Part shown: positions 34,528-46,897 of the stretch, piece after piece
Numbering within the stretch: the stretch's first letter is position 1
Layout: each line of letters opens with the position of its first letter
Source of the DNA: Amoeboaphelidium protococcarum
Lineage: Eukaryota; Aphelidiomycota; Aphelidea
Assembly: GCA_023515745.1 (NCBI GenBank)
Contig: JALECJ010000005.1
Location: 124,001-188,000 of the forward strand
DNA: 64,000 nt
Direction: 5' to 3'
Notes under the pieces: generated by a model
What the model saw: the letters and a program-made list of their open reading frames with translations, nothing else
What the model was told of the DNA's origin: nothing
Databases searched by the model: none
Made by a program: the position numbers and the translations under genes

Positions 34528-35754
34528 TCATTATATCCTAGTGTAGAAGAGCATGTATGCCTACTACGACAGAACGGTGGAAAGCTTGACTTTACTCACA
34601 TCAGTGTCGTCCATTTAGTACCACATTCCGGATGGGCTTTTAACGTACGAGTAATAATGGCCAGAGTTTGCTGATCCACCACTGTGTACCAACACTGCGA
34701 ACAACTGATACTTTGTCCCACTTTATTACGCAACACTCTTGGCAAGAGCAGGCGATAGATCCAAAGTCTCTGGGAATGCGACATGCTTCTTCAACTTCAT
34801 CATCCCACCAAAAGAGCCAAAACCGAATCGCTTCAATTATATCGTCAATACATTGGGCACTTATGAGATGCTCATACTCTTTTACGCGTTCGTAGTCTTT
34901 TTGCACTTCTCACACTTGTAGCTGTTACACCCAGACAAGTCGTCGGCCCTTTTGAATTTTTATAAGGCTCTATCTACTGAAGGGCAATTAGCAATATCTA
35001 AAGTGAGATCAAGCATCGGATCTTTGGTTATACTCTCAGATCCACAAGAGCCACATTTGACACAGCTCTACATCTGGCCGCCGAATATCTAAAATATTGG
35101 GTTAGTCTGCTTTACAATCTCAGGCAATGATTATGCTGCATACGAATTGATACAAGCATTCTGCATAGAATCAAGCAGAAATCTGAGAAACTCATGAGCA
35201 TCTTCCTATCTACCCACACGCATACTCTTGGCAATGATACGCAAAGCCTTGATGAATGATGGATATATGGGGGACTTGTCATTTGTAATCAGTTATCGCT
35301 AAATCAGATGGTGCATCTAACACATTGAACAGAAGCCATTCGCTCTGCATATCCTTTTATGATCTCCACTGAGCGCAAAGTTGGCCAGAGGTGGACAGTA
35401 AACCAAGCATTAGAGCACCGCGTTTAGGAAGCAGGTATTCCTCGCGTTGTTGAATCCAGAGCCAACAGAGTGAACTTTAGACCAAGTGTTAACCACTTTG
35501 CTGATAGGATATAGCTCTTTCACCGCTGGTAATGACGACACTCTCGCTGATATCTGTGGCTACTCATTGACGTTATTATTCTACTTTACCGAAGCCTGGC
35601 CGCTTTTTAAAAATTTTCCATTCAGCGGTGGATACTTTTGCTTAATCCTCTTAAATTATTATTCTTAATCTCCATCAACGGCCTCGATAAATGTGATTCT
35701 TCTTTTCAATACACTCTCCAGCTTCCCAGGCTTTTAAAGTAGAGCGTCAAGCAT
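34528..35754 (-). CDS. ubiquitin-specific protease, USP36/42-like
   Basis: 408 aa, single exon. The Cys box [20 protein letters not shown] holds the catalytic Cys. [15 protein letters not shown] and [15 protein letters not shown] follow. Zinc-finger Cys pairs are present (CVKCGSC, CEKCKK). VLTIQLKRFGF and the His box [20 protein letters not shown] complete the catalytic set, with Asp in the DD motif. The arrangement resembles USP36/USP42/Ubp8-type enzymes. It removes ubiquitin from substrates; in USP36 the site is the nucleolus. The long C-terminal extension of animal USP36 is absent. Confidence 0.9.
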
Positions 35755-36023
35755 TTTCAGTCTGGCTATTTTGTATTATCAGTTGATAATAGATGTAAAT
35801 GTAGATACCAATGATCTTTCAAAGAAATCACGATTATAGAAAGCGCGCGTGACTCGCTTTACACGCGACTTTGGTTGTCAATTTGTTCGCTTAATTTAGA
35901 GCTCCCTTTGAGATCTCTTGGCTTGACGCTCTTCTCATTTGCATAAGGTTCTAAAGCACTCTTTAAATTTTTACTGGATAATTGTGAAAGAATATACTCG
36001 CTTAATTAATTGGTAACGAGAAT

Positions 36024-36461
36024 ATGGAGCGACTGCCTGCTAGAGAGTAATCAATGGAGGAAGCTTATGGCTTGCCAGAGAATTTCCTCGAGATTGAAGT
36101 GCTAAATCCACAGACGCATGGCGATGAGAAGAATTAGAATGCTTTCACAGACTATGAAGTCTTACTCAACACTAATATCCCATCGTTCAAGTTGAAATCC
36201 TCCAAAGTTAGACGCCGTTATAGCGATTTCGAGTGGCTAAGAGATATTTTGGAGAAGGAGGTGCCGCGAGTTAATTTACCTGCACTGCCTGGCAAAGTGT
36301 TTAGAAATCGATTTGATGAAGAAGTTATTGAGAAGAGACGACACGGTCTGGAGCGGTTCATTTAAATCGTTGCTGGACATCCACTGATCTAGACTGGTAG
36401 TAAGATGCTTGGTCCATTTCTACAAGACCCAAACTGGAACAAGGATAACTACAGAATATGA
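36024..36461 (+). CDS. SNX3: sorting nexin SNX3/Grd19
   Basis: 145 aa, single exon. Nearly the whole protein is a PX domain: [32 protein letters not shown] (the RR-Y-SDFEWL phosphoinositide pocket), [22 protein letters not shown], and [14 protein letters not shown], ending FLQDPNW. SNX3 binds PI(3)P on early endosomes and cooperates with retromer to recycle cargo. Its small size without a BAR domain fits SNX3/SNX12/Grd19. ATG 36024 starts a short N-terminus before the PX domain. Confidence 0.95.
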
Positions 36462-36506
36462 ATCCCTTGTCAATAATAATAATGTATTTATTGTAATTGT
36501 GTGCAT

Positions 36507-37319
36507 TCATATCGAGTTATACTTGATAGTTTTAATTGTAATATCGATTCGTATGTCCATATTCCGCGTTCTTGATGAATTTGAGTATGCCTTACTTAGC
36601 AATTTATAAACAGTATCTTCTTTGACAATTAACGGACAGGTAAAAGTCATCAAGTTTGCGTCATTACCTGAATGCACTATGTATTGTCGCACGTCTTCAT
36701 AGTAAAGCGAAGTGGTGTCAGTGGTTGTACAGTATATTACCGGATACTCTAGCAAGTATCCTGATACAATCGTCTCAATCTTGAATTGTCCGAAACCTAT
36801 ACCTTGTTCACTCAATAATTAGCGTAACTCTATAACAACATCTATCGACGAGGCGAGTAAAGCATCATGGAGACATTACTGCAAACGCGTCAAACTGACT
36901 TGAAGTTACGGTTGAGTTGACGCGTCTATGATCACAGGCTACTGTAGCGTTGAAGATATGTCAATGAATATCCTCTATTCATACTCCAAAGGTGCCAAAG
37001 TCTTATTAAGAACGAAATAAACGTCGTCCAATTTAATCAGCCGCAGATCAGCGTTGGATAATACATACTCATTAGCCAACAGCTTCTCATTTGAGATCTA
37101 ATCATTTAGATAACATCGCCTTCGTCCTTCACAAACTTGCTACAATTCTACCTATGCGTTTAATGAATGCACTTTGTGGATATCCGTACTGACAATTAGG
37201 TACCTTAAAGAAATTGATTCGTTCTCATAACAATGAGCAAAAGAGCTGATTTAACTGCTGTGATGCTGGTCAAGAGAGAGAGAGAAACTAAGCCTTAATT
37301 TTCACATAACCACCATCAT
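36507..37319 (-). CDS. UPF0739 (C1orf74)-like protein
   Basis: The main exon is 37265-36507. A two-codon first exon at 37319-37314 followed by a 48-nt intron (GTGGTT...GACCAG) is the only start I could find, giving 254 aa. The region SGYLLEYPVIYC, followed by a Thr/Ser-rich loop and LMTFTCPL, resembles the C-terminal signature of UPF0739/DUF4504 (GYLLGYPVVYW ... CL...PL). LSNADLRLIKLDDVYFVLN is clearly protein-like. The function of the family is unknown. The start is weakly supported. It lies only 10 bp from the stop of the paralogue upstream of it. Confidence 0.5.
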
Positions 37320-37329
37320 CCGTTTCAAG

Positions 37330-38124
37330 TCAATAGCCATAAATCAAAACTATCATTCTTAGAATTATAGTAAAGAGTGATATCGAGAGCGCCAGAATAG
37401 AAAACATAAGAGATTAAGAGTTAATCAACTACGTTAATATCCAAATCACCAAACCAGGTATCAGACAAAATACATTCGCGAGCATTTGACGGTAGTTGGT
37501 TTAAGTCCTCATCATAATGAAAAACAGTGGGATCATCTGAGGCGCAAAATTCTAGTCACGACCATACAGGCGGACTTCACTTCGTAATGAAGCATCCACC
37601 TTTGAATTTCCACAACAGCATGTTGGCGTAACTAGACTCACAGTTCCTATAGCTTTCTCGGAAGCAACAGGAGCCTAAGTTACGTGCAATACCTCATACT
37701 CCACGTTTAATCCGCGTCCATTCAATCTACGCAGCTTACACTATGTTCCGTCAGCGAATTCCAATTGTATCACTGGGACAAAGCGGCTAAATCTGACACG
37801 CATAACTATATTCGATGCCCAAGGACCAGATATATCACTCACATGACAGTGGAGGATAGGAACGCTAGACTATCCTTGATGCTCACTAATAGTGTAATTG
37901 TACATTGATCCGGAGAGATTTAACCAAATTTTGCTTTAATGTCCTTCTGGTGCATTTTTGTCAAACCATTCAAAGTTGTAGTTATATATTCGACGTTTGC
38001 TACTGATATACTTCTTCCCAGAGTATACAACACGGACAAGCCTATCATCTCTCTAATTTGAGGCAATGTAGAGGGAATTTTGACCAGCAGTCTAAAGCAC
38101 ATTATCACTTTATCTTCTCTCCAT
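37330..38124 (-). CDS. orphan membrane protein, tandem copy A
   Basis: 264 aa, single exon. The N-terminal half is soluble and beta-rich, with conserved blocks shared with copy B: SGPWASNIVMRVRF, VIQLEFADGTQCKLRRLNGRG, LNVEYEVLHVT and a Cys cluster TCCCGNSKV. The C-terminus has two hydrophobic helices (CLIPGLVIWILT and FSILALSISLFTIILRMIV). It is clearly homologous over its length to 38488-39288. I recognise no family. A longer N-terminus is possible because the frame is open above 38124. The 363 bp between the copies hold nothing recognised. Confidence 0.75.
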
Positions 38125-38487
38125 CTCAATCTTATCGATCTTCAAGGTACTATGTAACAGGATGGCCCTTTAAAAGTGGGAATTACAGATAGACAAGTTG
38201 AGACAATGCTTACAGAAGAATATGAAGTAAAGCGGTCACTCGTTAGACTAAGTGCATTATTACTCATTAGCAACGCGTACTGTACATAATTGTAGTAATC
38301 AAGTCAATTATAGATTGTTGTCATTGAATGGTATCCAAGATGAATGTAAAATGTAAAGGATCGACAAATCTGAAACAAACGCGACTCCCTGAAACAACAA
38401 TCGTCATCGATGGGCGTTTCATGTTCACCCATTGAATGTCAAAATACAAATAAGTTACAATATAGATCAGATCTAGTTTCTTTCTAT

Positions 38488-39288
38488 TCAATAACTAACA
38501 AAATACACGATCAACCTCACTAAAAGCATAAAAAGTGGCACTACAGCATCCAAAATCTTGACTTCTAACAATCCTGAATTGATTGCCTTACTTATCGTCA
38601 ACAACCAAAGTATACCTGCTGGAAGTCCGCATACACCGTTGGCTATCATTAGCCGAATCTACTGCTAAGCTTGTGCCATAGTATAGAACAAAGGTATCAA
38701 CTAGTATGAGAAATTTGAAGCACTACTATACAGGCGTATTTTGCTTACCAAAGCCTCTTCTTTTACCCCTCCACAATAACATCCAGTCTGTGTTATCATA
38801 CTGATCGTGCCTATTACTTGCTCAGTAGCAACAGGAGACTTTACAATGTGCAATATTTCATATTCAACATTTAATCCTCGGCCTTTGAATCTTCGCAGCT
38901 AGCAGACAGATCCGTCACTGAATTCCAACTGAGTATAAGGTACACCTCGCGCGTAACATGTACGAAGATTGATGTCCTAAGCCCAAGTACCAGAGATCTT
39001 ATTGGATTAAAAATTGAGCACATTGATATCAGAGTCTTCCTGCACCTCCTGAACTGAATAATTTCTGGGCTATCCAGTCAGTTGCAACCAAATCTTATAC
39101 TTCATTCCATCAGGCACATTATGATCAAACAACTTGAAATGGTATGTATTAGAAAAATTGCCAAAATTTCGTTTCTTCTTGGTATCTATGACGCGTACGA
39201 TCGTATCATTAAGAATTGGATTCGAGTTTACGTTGGATACAATATCATTGGAGACTTCAATTACTTTGTGATTGGAATCTTCTTCCAT
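38488..39288 (-). CDS. orphan membrane protein, tandem copy B
   Basis: 266 aa, single exon, head-to-tail with copy A. Shared blocks: KIWLQLTGQPRNYSV, ISGTWAQDINLRTCYARG, QLEFSDGSVCQLRRFKGRG, LNVEYEILHIVKSPVATE and a Cys motif TGCYCGGVK. Two C-terminal hydrophobic helices surround a short loop (GLPAGILWLLTI and AVVPLFMLLVRLIVYFV). The N-terminus is acidic and Asn-rich. The copies are diverged (roughly a third to a half identical by eye), so the duplication is not recent. Function unknown; a membrane-anchored beta domain with a Cys-based site is what can be seen. Confidence 0.78.
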
Positions 39289-39691
39289 ATTCCTGCAGTC
39301 TGATATTTTTTTGCTCTTATAAATAGATCTATATTGAATATATCAAATATTAGGACAAAGGAATCGTGAGGAATATAAGGCTCTATTTGTGAAAAATCGT
39401 GATTAGTGGCTAGCTGCTAGTGGGTTCAGATCATTTGCCTTGTCCCCGTGCCACTTTGACTCCTGGATAACAAATGCATCAAGTTATGTGAAGTTTTGAT
39501 ACGAATTAATGAGAGCTTATTGTTTTATTAGCCACTGTAATTACTTACTGGTGGAATGTTCGTCAGCAAACGAATTTGAATAACGTTTATAGACGTGACA
39601 TCTAAACTAAAGAAATGGCCACGTTTTAGTAAACAGTGCATCGTGTTTATTGATCATTTTTACGCACAAGACAACTATTAATACCTGGATT
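39289..39691. other. spacer
   Basis: About 400 bp between copy B and the phosphatase stop; promoter of copy B on the minus strand. No gene recognised. Confidence 0.5.
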
Positions 39692-40232
39692 TCAGTCCAA
39701 CATGCTTTAAAACATGAGCTCATCATAATTCTCAATGAGCTTCGAATCGTCACGGTAAGCCGCTTGCCACCCGATGAACCCATCTTTCAACACGTAGACT
39801 TTCCCGCCCCACTTTGCCGTGTCTTCAGTGCCCAAGAACTCTTTGATGTATCTGGAGAAATTCATCGCACATTTCGGGCCTCTTTGTTGTGATTGCCTAC
39901 TATATACTCAGTAAATGAGATTGCATCTGTCTTCTTTTACGTACAGAAAACTTACATGCAGTGAAAGACAATGTCTGGGCAATGATTATACTTTTCCAGT
40001 AGATTTTTAATTTAGTCTGCAAATGTGTGTGCAGGAATATTCACCGAACCTACAATGTTGCCGCCAGCATGATCATCTTATCTCACATCCACAATCACAA
40101 AATCTTTTCTACACGTTCAGTGTCTGATAAAAACACGAGAATAGTAGAGGCTTGATTAAGAGTCCGAGCTCACCCTGCCTGTCTGGTCTCAATCCACTGC
40201 TTTAAAGTTGAGTGTTCGATATACTGATACAT
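39692..40232 (-). CDS. rhodanese-fold CDC25/ACR2-like phosphatase or arsenate reductase
   Basis: Exons 40232-40174, 40108-39956 and 39896-39692 (138 aa). It starts IEHSTLKQWIETRQAG, then the rhodanese core DFVIVDVRQDDHAGGNIVGSVNIP, and the active-site loop HCMQSQQRGPKCA, an HC-x5-R loop as in Cdc25, Ibp1, Ych1 and Acr2. The C-terminal VYVLKDGFIGWQ is the usual rhodanese end. Size and loop match the small single-domain fungal/plant enzymes rather than cell-cycle Cdc25 with its regulatory region. The substrate (phosphotyrosine or arsenate) cannot be decided. Confidence 0.85.
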
Positions 40233-40353
40233 TTTCGTGTGAGCGTTTTGAACGGAAAATAATTGCCAACAGGAGAGAAGAACTGCATAGTGTTAATAAA
40301 CCCGTTTATTCATATCATCACTTCACGTCTGATCATTAAATTAAGTAACTCGA

Positions 40354-41388
40354 TCAAGCCCAAACCTTTAACAAACTGTCCCATGATCCAGTACACAAAG
40401 CCATACCATCACTGCTGACACCCAGACAGCTGACACGATTGTCATGGGCTGCCAGAACACCAACACGCTCACACTTCAAAGTGTCCCAAACATTGCAGTT
40501 GAAGTCATCATATCCGGCAAAGAGCAGACGGCCAGAGATGGAGAATGCCACCGAGGTGATACCACACAGAATATTGTCATGAGTATACTGGTTCAATTCT
40601 CTGTCAGCACGCAAATCAAACAGACGGCAAGATGCATCATCAGATCCAGTACCGAAAGCATCACCGTTAGGGAAGAACTGCACTGCGTTAATATCAGATT
40701 CATGACCAGTAAAAGTCTACACACACTTGCTGGTACGGATATCCCAAACCTTGGTGGTGGCATCGCACGCTCCAGACACAAAGATGTTCTTATCAGGAGA
40801 AAGGGACAGACTCATAACATCACCAGTGTGATCATCAAACTCTTGAACCTTTACACCTGCATCGATGTCCCACAGCATACAAGACATATCACCGGAAGAA
40901 GTCAAGATTTGACGGTCACTGATGAAACGGCAGCAAGATAGATAGCCAGTGTGAGCACTCAACTCTCGAGCCACCTTGGCACTGCCCTCCTTGGACTTCA
41001 AATTGTAGACTGAGCAAATGTTATCCAGACCACCGCATGCAACCAGATTTCCACTAGGAGCAAAAGCGCAAGTCATAACCCAAGAAGACTTTAATGGAAT
41101 AGCATGAACCTTGTTTGAAGTATAAGCATCCCAAACGATGAGTTTACCATCCTGCGAAGCACTGACCAAGTGACGCTTATCCTAAGCCCAGTGCATAGCA
41201 TAAACTTTAGCCAAGTGACCTTTCAACGTACGCTTGACTTTCATAACAATTCTTGGTAGAGGTTCCAGCTCACTGGCCACAGCTTTCAGTGTGGTATCAG
41301 CCAGAGATTCTTTCTTGGCCTTAATTTTCTCTTTCAAAGCTTCAGCTTCTTTACGAGCAGCTGCAATTCTCTCTGCGATATCAGCCAT
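40354..41388 (-). CDS. GNB1: heterotrimeric G-protein beta subunit
   Basis: 344 aa, single exon, the normal length. An N-terminal coiled-coil helix ([19 protein letters not shown]) for G-gamma pairing precedes seven WD repeats: [48 protein letters not shown]-type, [50 protein letters not shown] and the terminal [13 protein letters not shown]. Very close to metazoan and fungal G-beta. It couples seven-helix receptors to effectors at the plasma membrane. No G-alpha or G-gamma gene is in the window. Confidence 0.96.
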
Positions 41389-41858
41389 TCTATAAGTTGG
41401 TAGTGTAGTTTAAAGGATGAAGTAAATCAATCAATCAACAGAATAATCCCTATTATTACAATTACAAGAGTACACTAAGAAAAAGTTACTCAGCAACAGA
41501 AGCAGCAGCAGTGGTAGAAGAGAGAATATCGTTGATGTTTGTGTTGTTTCAACTAAGCGACGGAAAAGGAAAAGTTCAAGCGGCGAGAGCGTTGAGCGTA
41601 AATTTATGACTGAGAAGGCGAGCGAGCGATACACAAATAGCTTCTACTGGCAAACAAATTGTTGAAACTTAACATCTCGTTGCCAAGGTTATATTTTATT
41701 ACTCATGTCTTACTGTATTGATGTCTCTCAAAGCTAACGTTATATTATTTATAGCCAAAGAGGGTAATAACTTAGCTTTAAGGCAAATTATAAAAAGTTC
41801 TTTGATTCTCGGATATATCCTAAACGTCACGCGATGTCATTCATGTTCAAATGCAAAA
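41389..41858. other. spacer
   Basis: About 470 bp between the G-beta start and the ADH stop. Promoter of the G-beta gene; AT-rich toward 41700. No gene recognised. Confidence 0.5.
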
Positions 41859-43071
<1,213 letters not shown>

Positions 43072-43218
43072 TTTTTTGCTTTAATTTGTTTTTTTGTTTT
43101 GCAGAACGAAAAATTAGCCACTAAGTACCACTCAGTCCGCTTTCTATTGGCAATTTGATATTTTTCATATGTTTCCTTATCGCCTTGTTTCAGTATTTTG
43201 ACTACAACTACAGATAAA

Positions 43219-44099
43219 ATGAACGAGAACAGTCCCGAAGTTATGAATGCTGCAATTAAAATAGGATCTAAAAGATCTCACGGCGAGGATACAGATGGAA
43301 ATGCTAATCTCGTAGTAATGAAGCAAGCTAAAGTACTCACGCTGGAGTAAGAGACTATGGGAAAGTCATGGTATGAGGCATTGATAAGTGAATTTCAGAA
43401 ACCGTATTTCCAAGATCTGAAAAAGTTCCTGGATCAACAGAAGCAGAACAATAAGAAGATATTCCCATAGCGTGAGGACATTTACAGTTGGTCGCGACAT
43501 TGTGCTGTTGATCAGATAAAAGCTGTGATCATCGGTCAAGGTATGTTGTATACTGTATCTGCGTTTATAAAAACTCTAAGCACTAGCACACAATATCTGT
43601 AGATCCCTATCATAATGACGGCCAAGCCCATGGTTTCTGCTTTAGCGTCCGTGAAGGAGTAAAATTACCGCCAAGTCTTGTAAACATATTCAAAGAAGTG
43701 GAGCGTGATATCGGACCACTAGATTGTAAGAAGTATGGTTGTCTGCAGGCGTGGGCCGATCAAGGAGTTCTCTTACTCAACGCCGTACTGACTGTGGAAG
43801 CGCACAAGGCCAACTCACACGCTAATAAAGGGTGGGAGTAGTTCACAAATGCTGTTATCCAAGTTGTTACCCAGAAGAATGAGAACGTTGTGTTTATGCT
43901 ATGGGGAAATCATGCGCAGAAGAAAGTGCGCGGTATTGACGAGTCGCGACATCTGGTACTAAACACTGTTCATCCAAGTCCGCTGAGTGCCCGGCGCGGT
44001 TTCTTTGGCTGCAGTCATTTCTCTTTGGCAAACAAGTACCTCTCTGAGCATGGAAAGTTGCCAATTTCCTGGAATATTTTGAAAAAGCTTGCCAAGTGA
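43219..44099 (+). CDS. UNG1: uracil-DNA glycosylase, family 1
   Basis: Exons 43219-43540 and 43603-44099 (272 aa). The water-activating motif [18 protein letters not shown] is split by the 62-nt intron within the Asp codon. Also present are [34 protein letters not shown] and the minor-groove loop [13 protein letters not shown]. It excises uracil from DNA to start base-excision repair, in nucleus and mitochondria. The divergent start is 147 bp from the ADH5 start, so the two share a promoter region. The N-terminal ~70 residues are non-conserved. Confidence 0.96.
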
Positions 44100-44178
44100 C
44101 GCGTTATTTTGTTTGTTCTTAACAGATTCATTCTTCATCTTTTCTTACTTGTGTATTAAATATTAATTCCCAATATTT

Positions 44179-44739
44179 ATGTAAAATCAGTGTCTTTGGG
44201 AGCATTGTGGCGCTGTGTTGAACAGTCAAGAAGATTTTATCTAGCATGTTAATTCTCAGCATGTTGAACGAGACCCGCCGTATGAGTGCAAATGGGTTGG
44301 CTGTGACAAGTTCAATTAGAGTTTGGCCAAGAGCATATTTCTCATTCATATGACAAAGCACTCTGGGGAGAAGAAGTTTTAATGCGATATTGATGGCTGC
44401 AACAAGTCATTTGCTAGACAGGATGCTCTACGAAAACATTAGAAGAAAATTCATGACTGGGTTTAATCTCCATCAACTGCAAATAGGAAACGATCGATTG
44501 GTCAATTGGCTGATCACCACAAGCACGGCGAAGGTCATGAACTATCTGACTTGCCTATTGCAACCTTTTACACAGAGCAGTAGAAGGAATAATTCTTACT
44601 TTAGGATTATACTTAGTATCTCCAGCAGAGTAAATAAGATCTAAATGATGAGCTAGTGGCACTGGAAGCTGAAGTTGGTAGACGAAAGTATTTAAATAGG
44701 ATCTTGGCAAATTATATCTGCGAACATTCCACCGAATGA
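44179..44739 (+). CDS. C2H2 zinc-finger protein resembling INO80 subunit Iec1
   Basis: 186 aa, single exon, starting 79 bp after UNG. Three C2H2 fingers: QCLWEHCGAVLNSQEDF ending HV-x3-H; YECKWVGCDKFNQS ending H-x3-H; and KFQCDIDGCNKSFARQDALRKH. The W-x2-C and GEKKF spacing, then the sequence SFARQDALRKHQKKIHD, match Iec1-type fungal INO80 zinc-finger proteins (F-x-R-x-DAL-x-KH-x3-VH) better than Rim101 or AEBP2, which are the alternatives. The C-terminus is a helix (VALEAEVGRRKYLNRILANY). Chromatin or transcription role inferred. Confidence 0.65.
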
Positions 44740-44795
44740 TGAAATTGTATATCTATTGTTATAATGTGAATGTATTTATCATGAATTGTTGGTAC

Positions 44796-46076
44796 TCAAA
44801 ATATAGTTCCTATTAGATCTAGCCAACTCACCAACCTTTCATCCTATTTAGAGAACTTTAGAAACTCATTTAATGTTATGGACGCGTCATTGATTGTTGC
44901 ATTATCAACGTTTATAGATTAGACAAGACTGCTGGCAAGGCTATCAATGGACTATTCAGATGCTTACTGTAGCAATCGTAGTCGATCTTTCTCACTATTA
45001 TTCCACATTGATTAACTACCTGAACTAAGCGGCGGAGGCTTAACCACTGGTATAGGAGCTGTGAACGAAGCTGAAACTGGAGCAGTATTTTTAATCAGAT
45101 TGCCTGAACCAACACTACGCATATTAAAGTTATCCAAAGTCTCTTCACCTACACTCCGAACGACATCCCTAACAAACTCTTTTGATAGATCGATATACGC
45201 GATTAGAAAACGCTTCAGATCCTCCTAATCGAGCACTCCTTTAAATCCGCTATCGATCACTTTGAAAGCAAATTCAATATTTAGCTCTTTAGTACCATTA
45301 ATAAGTATATCCATACACCGAATAAATCCCCCAAACGCTATCCCAGCCGAGATAATCTCTTTGCCATTAAAGCTTGAAAATACTCCAAACAAGCGATCAA
45401 TCAAATATTAATTGCCATTTCCAATGGGGCCAAAACAGCGCGTAAAATTATCTTTCGTAATCACAACTATGGTAGTACCATCATTATCTTACTTAACCGA
45501 TTCAGCTTGAGATAAAAATTGCTGATATAGCGCCGCGAACTAGAGCGGATCAAAAGCAGTTTCAGCGCGCAGAGAATCCATCTGGTCCGAATCAACTGGA
45601 TCAGTAAAGCTCTAGTTCATATTACCATTGTAAAACGGCCTGAGCAATGCTATACGCGGATTGGCCAGAGGTGGAATAGGTATCTTGATTTACACAAAGC
45701 AATGCAGAGGATTGTGTGTAGTCGTGAATTGACACTGCTGGCAAATGTCAAAATCCATGCAGTTCAAGCATTTAAATCGGATTCCACGGATTGCTGACTG
45801 GTGACATTCATTGCAGGTGACTCCTCTATGGATATGCGCATCTATCTAAGCTTGAGTCTCTGAGACTGAGTTCAATAACTAAATGAGAGCCTCAGAATTT
45901 GGCGATTTCATGGCCGGAGACATCAAGTGCACCATTTAGAGCGGAGTCAGTGGAGGTTGTTGTTAATCCAGTTTCTTCCTCTTTTAACCATGATCAATTT
46001 ATAGCAATACATACAGGCTTAGACTTATACTCAGACTCCCAATACCTATCAACGCAAATTATGTGGCTGTAATCAT
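44796..46076 (-). CDS. membrane-anchored ZZ zinc-finger / EF-hand protein
   Basis: 426 aa, single exon. The first ~30 residues form a hydrophobic anchor (FALIGIGSLSISLSLYVLL) followed by KRKKLD. A ZZ zinc finger lies near residues 100-150: GVTCNECHQSAIRGIRFKCLNCMDFDICQQCQ ends a full set of paired Cys, then H-x3-LHCF. The C-terminal half contains EF-hand-like helices (FKVIDSGFKGVLDQEDLKRFL is a good calcium loop). It is predicted to be anchored with a cytosolic ZZ and Ca2+ module. ZZ plus EF-hand proteins occur in fungi and plants with little functional data. Confidence 0.75.
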
Positions 46077-46268
46077 TATGCAATCGGCTATCTTATGATG
46101 AGATTGAGCTATCTCTTTCTCCAGTACAAAAGCGCGCCAGCTGAAACAATTCTATCGCTGTCGCATTTTAAATCTGCTTCGTCTAAAAGTCAATTTTAAT
46201 TCGAGTCTCTGACTGACTAAGAATAACACCGCTATTATACCTGTTTGAGAACGGTCAATAATATTAAT

Positions 46269-46808
46269 ATGCAAGCTGCACCGCCTGGATGGGAGTTAAG
46301 AGAGAGTAAATCTAATCCTGGGAAGATGTACTACTTCAATCATTAGACAGGCGAGTCTACCTGGGAGTATCCTAATACCGCTGCTGCTGCTCCCCAATAG
46401 AACAAACCATAACAGGTTCGCGTTTCACACTTGTTAGTGAAACACAGCAAATCCAGGCGTCCATCTTCATGGCGATAGGTATATTTATTATATTTTAACA
46501 TTCTTTTAATGATATTATATTCGGCTCTATTCCAAATGTAGGAAACCATCACGATGAGCTAGGAGGATGCGATGAAATAAATACTGGAGTATCGCGCTTA
46601 GATTGAGAGTGGGTAGACAACACTGGGCGAACTGGCTCAGCAATACTCTGACTGTAGTTCCGCTAACAAGGGCGGTGATTTGGGATGGTTCGGTAAAGGA
46701 TAAATGTAGAAAGCTTTTGAAGACGCGACTTATAGTCTGAAAGTTGGTGAGTTGAGTTAGCCGGTTGTCTCAGACTCTGGTGTTCACCTAATCCTTCGCA
46801 CAGGCTGA
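46269..46808 (+). CDS. PIN1: Pin1/Ess1 phospho-Ser/Thr-Pro prolyl isomerase
   Basis: Exons 46269-46478 and 46542-46808 (158 aa, the expected size). The WW domain PPGWELRESKSNPGKMYYFN...STWEYP is followed by a parvulin domain: VRVSHLLVKHSKSRRPSSW (basic phosphate-binding Arg pair), QYSDCSSANKGGDLGWFGKG with the active-site Cys, [30 protein letters not shown]. It isomerises pSer/pThr-Pro bonds, controlling mitosis and RNA polymerase II CTD. The intron lies between the basic loop and the rest of the parvulin fold. Confidence 0.96.
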
Positions 46809-46897
46809 AAATTGACTATATCAACATTCAAGAGAAATGAATAAATAAAAGTTACGGCTTCAACTACATTTACTGCATTATATCCACAGAAGGTGTA

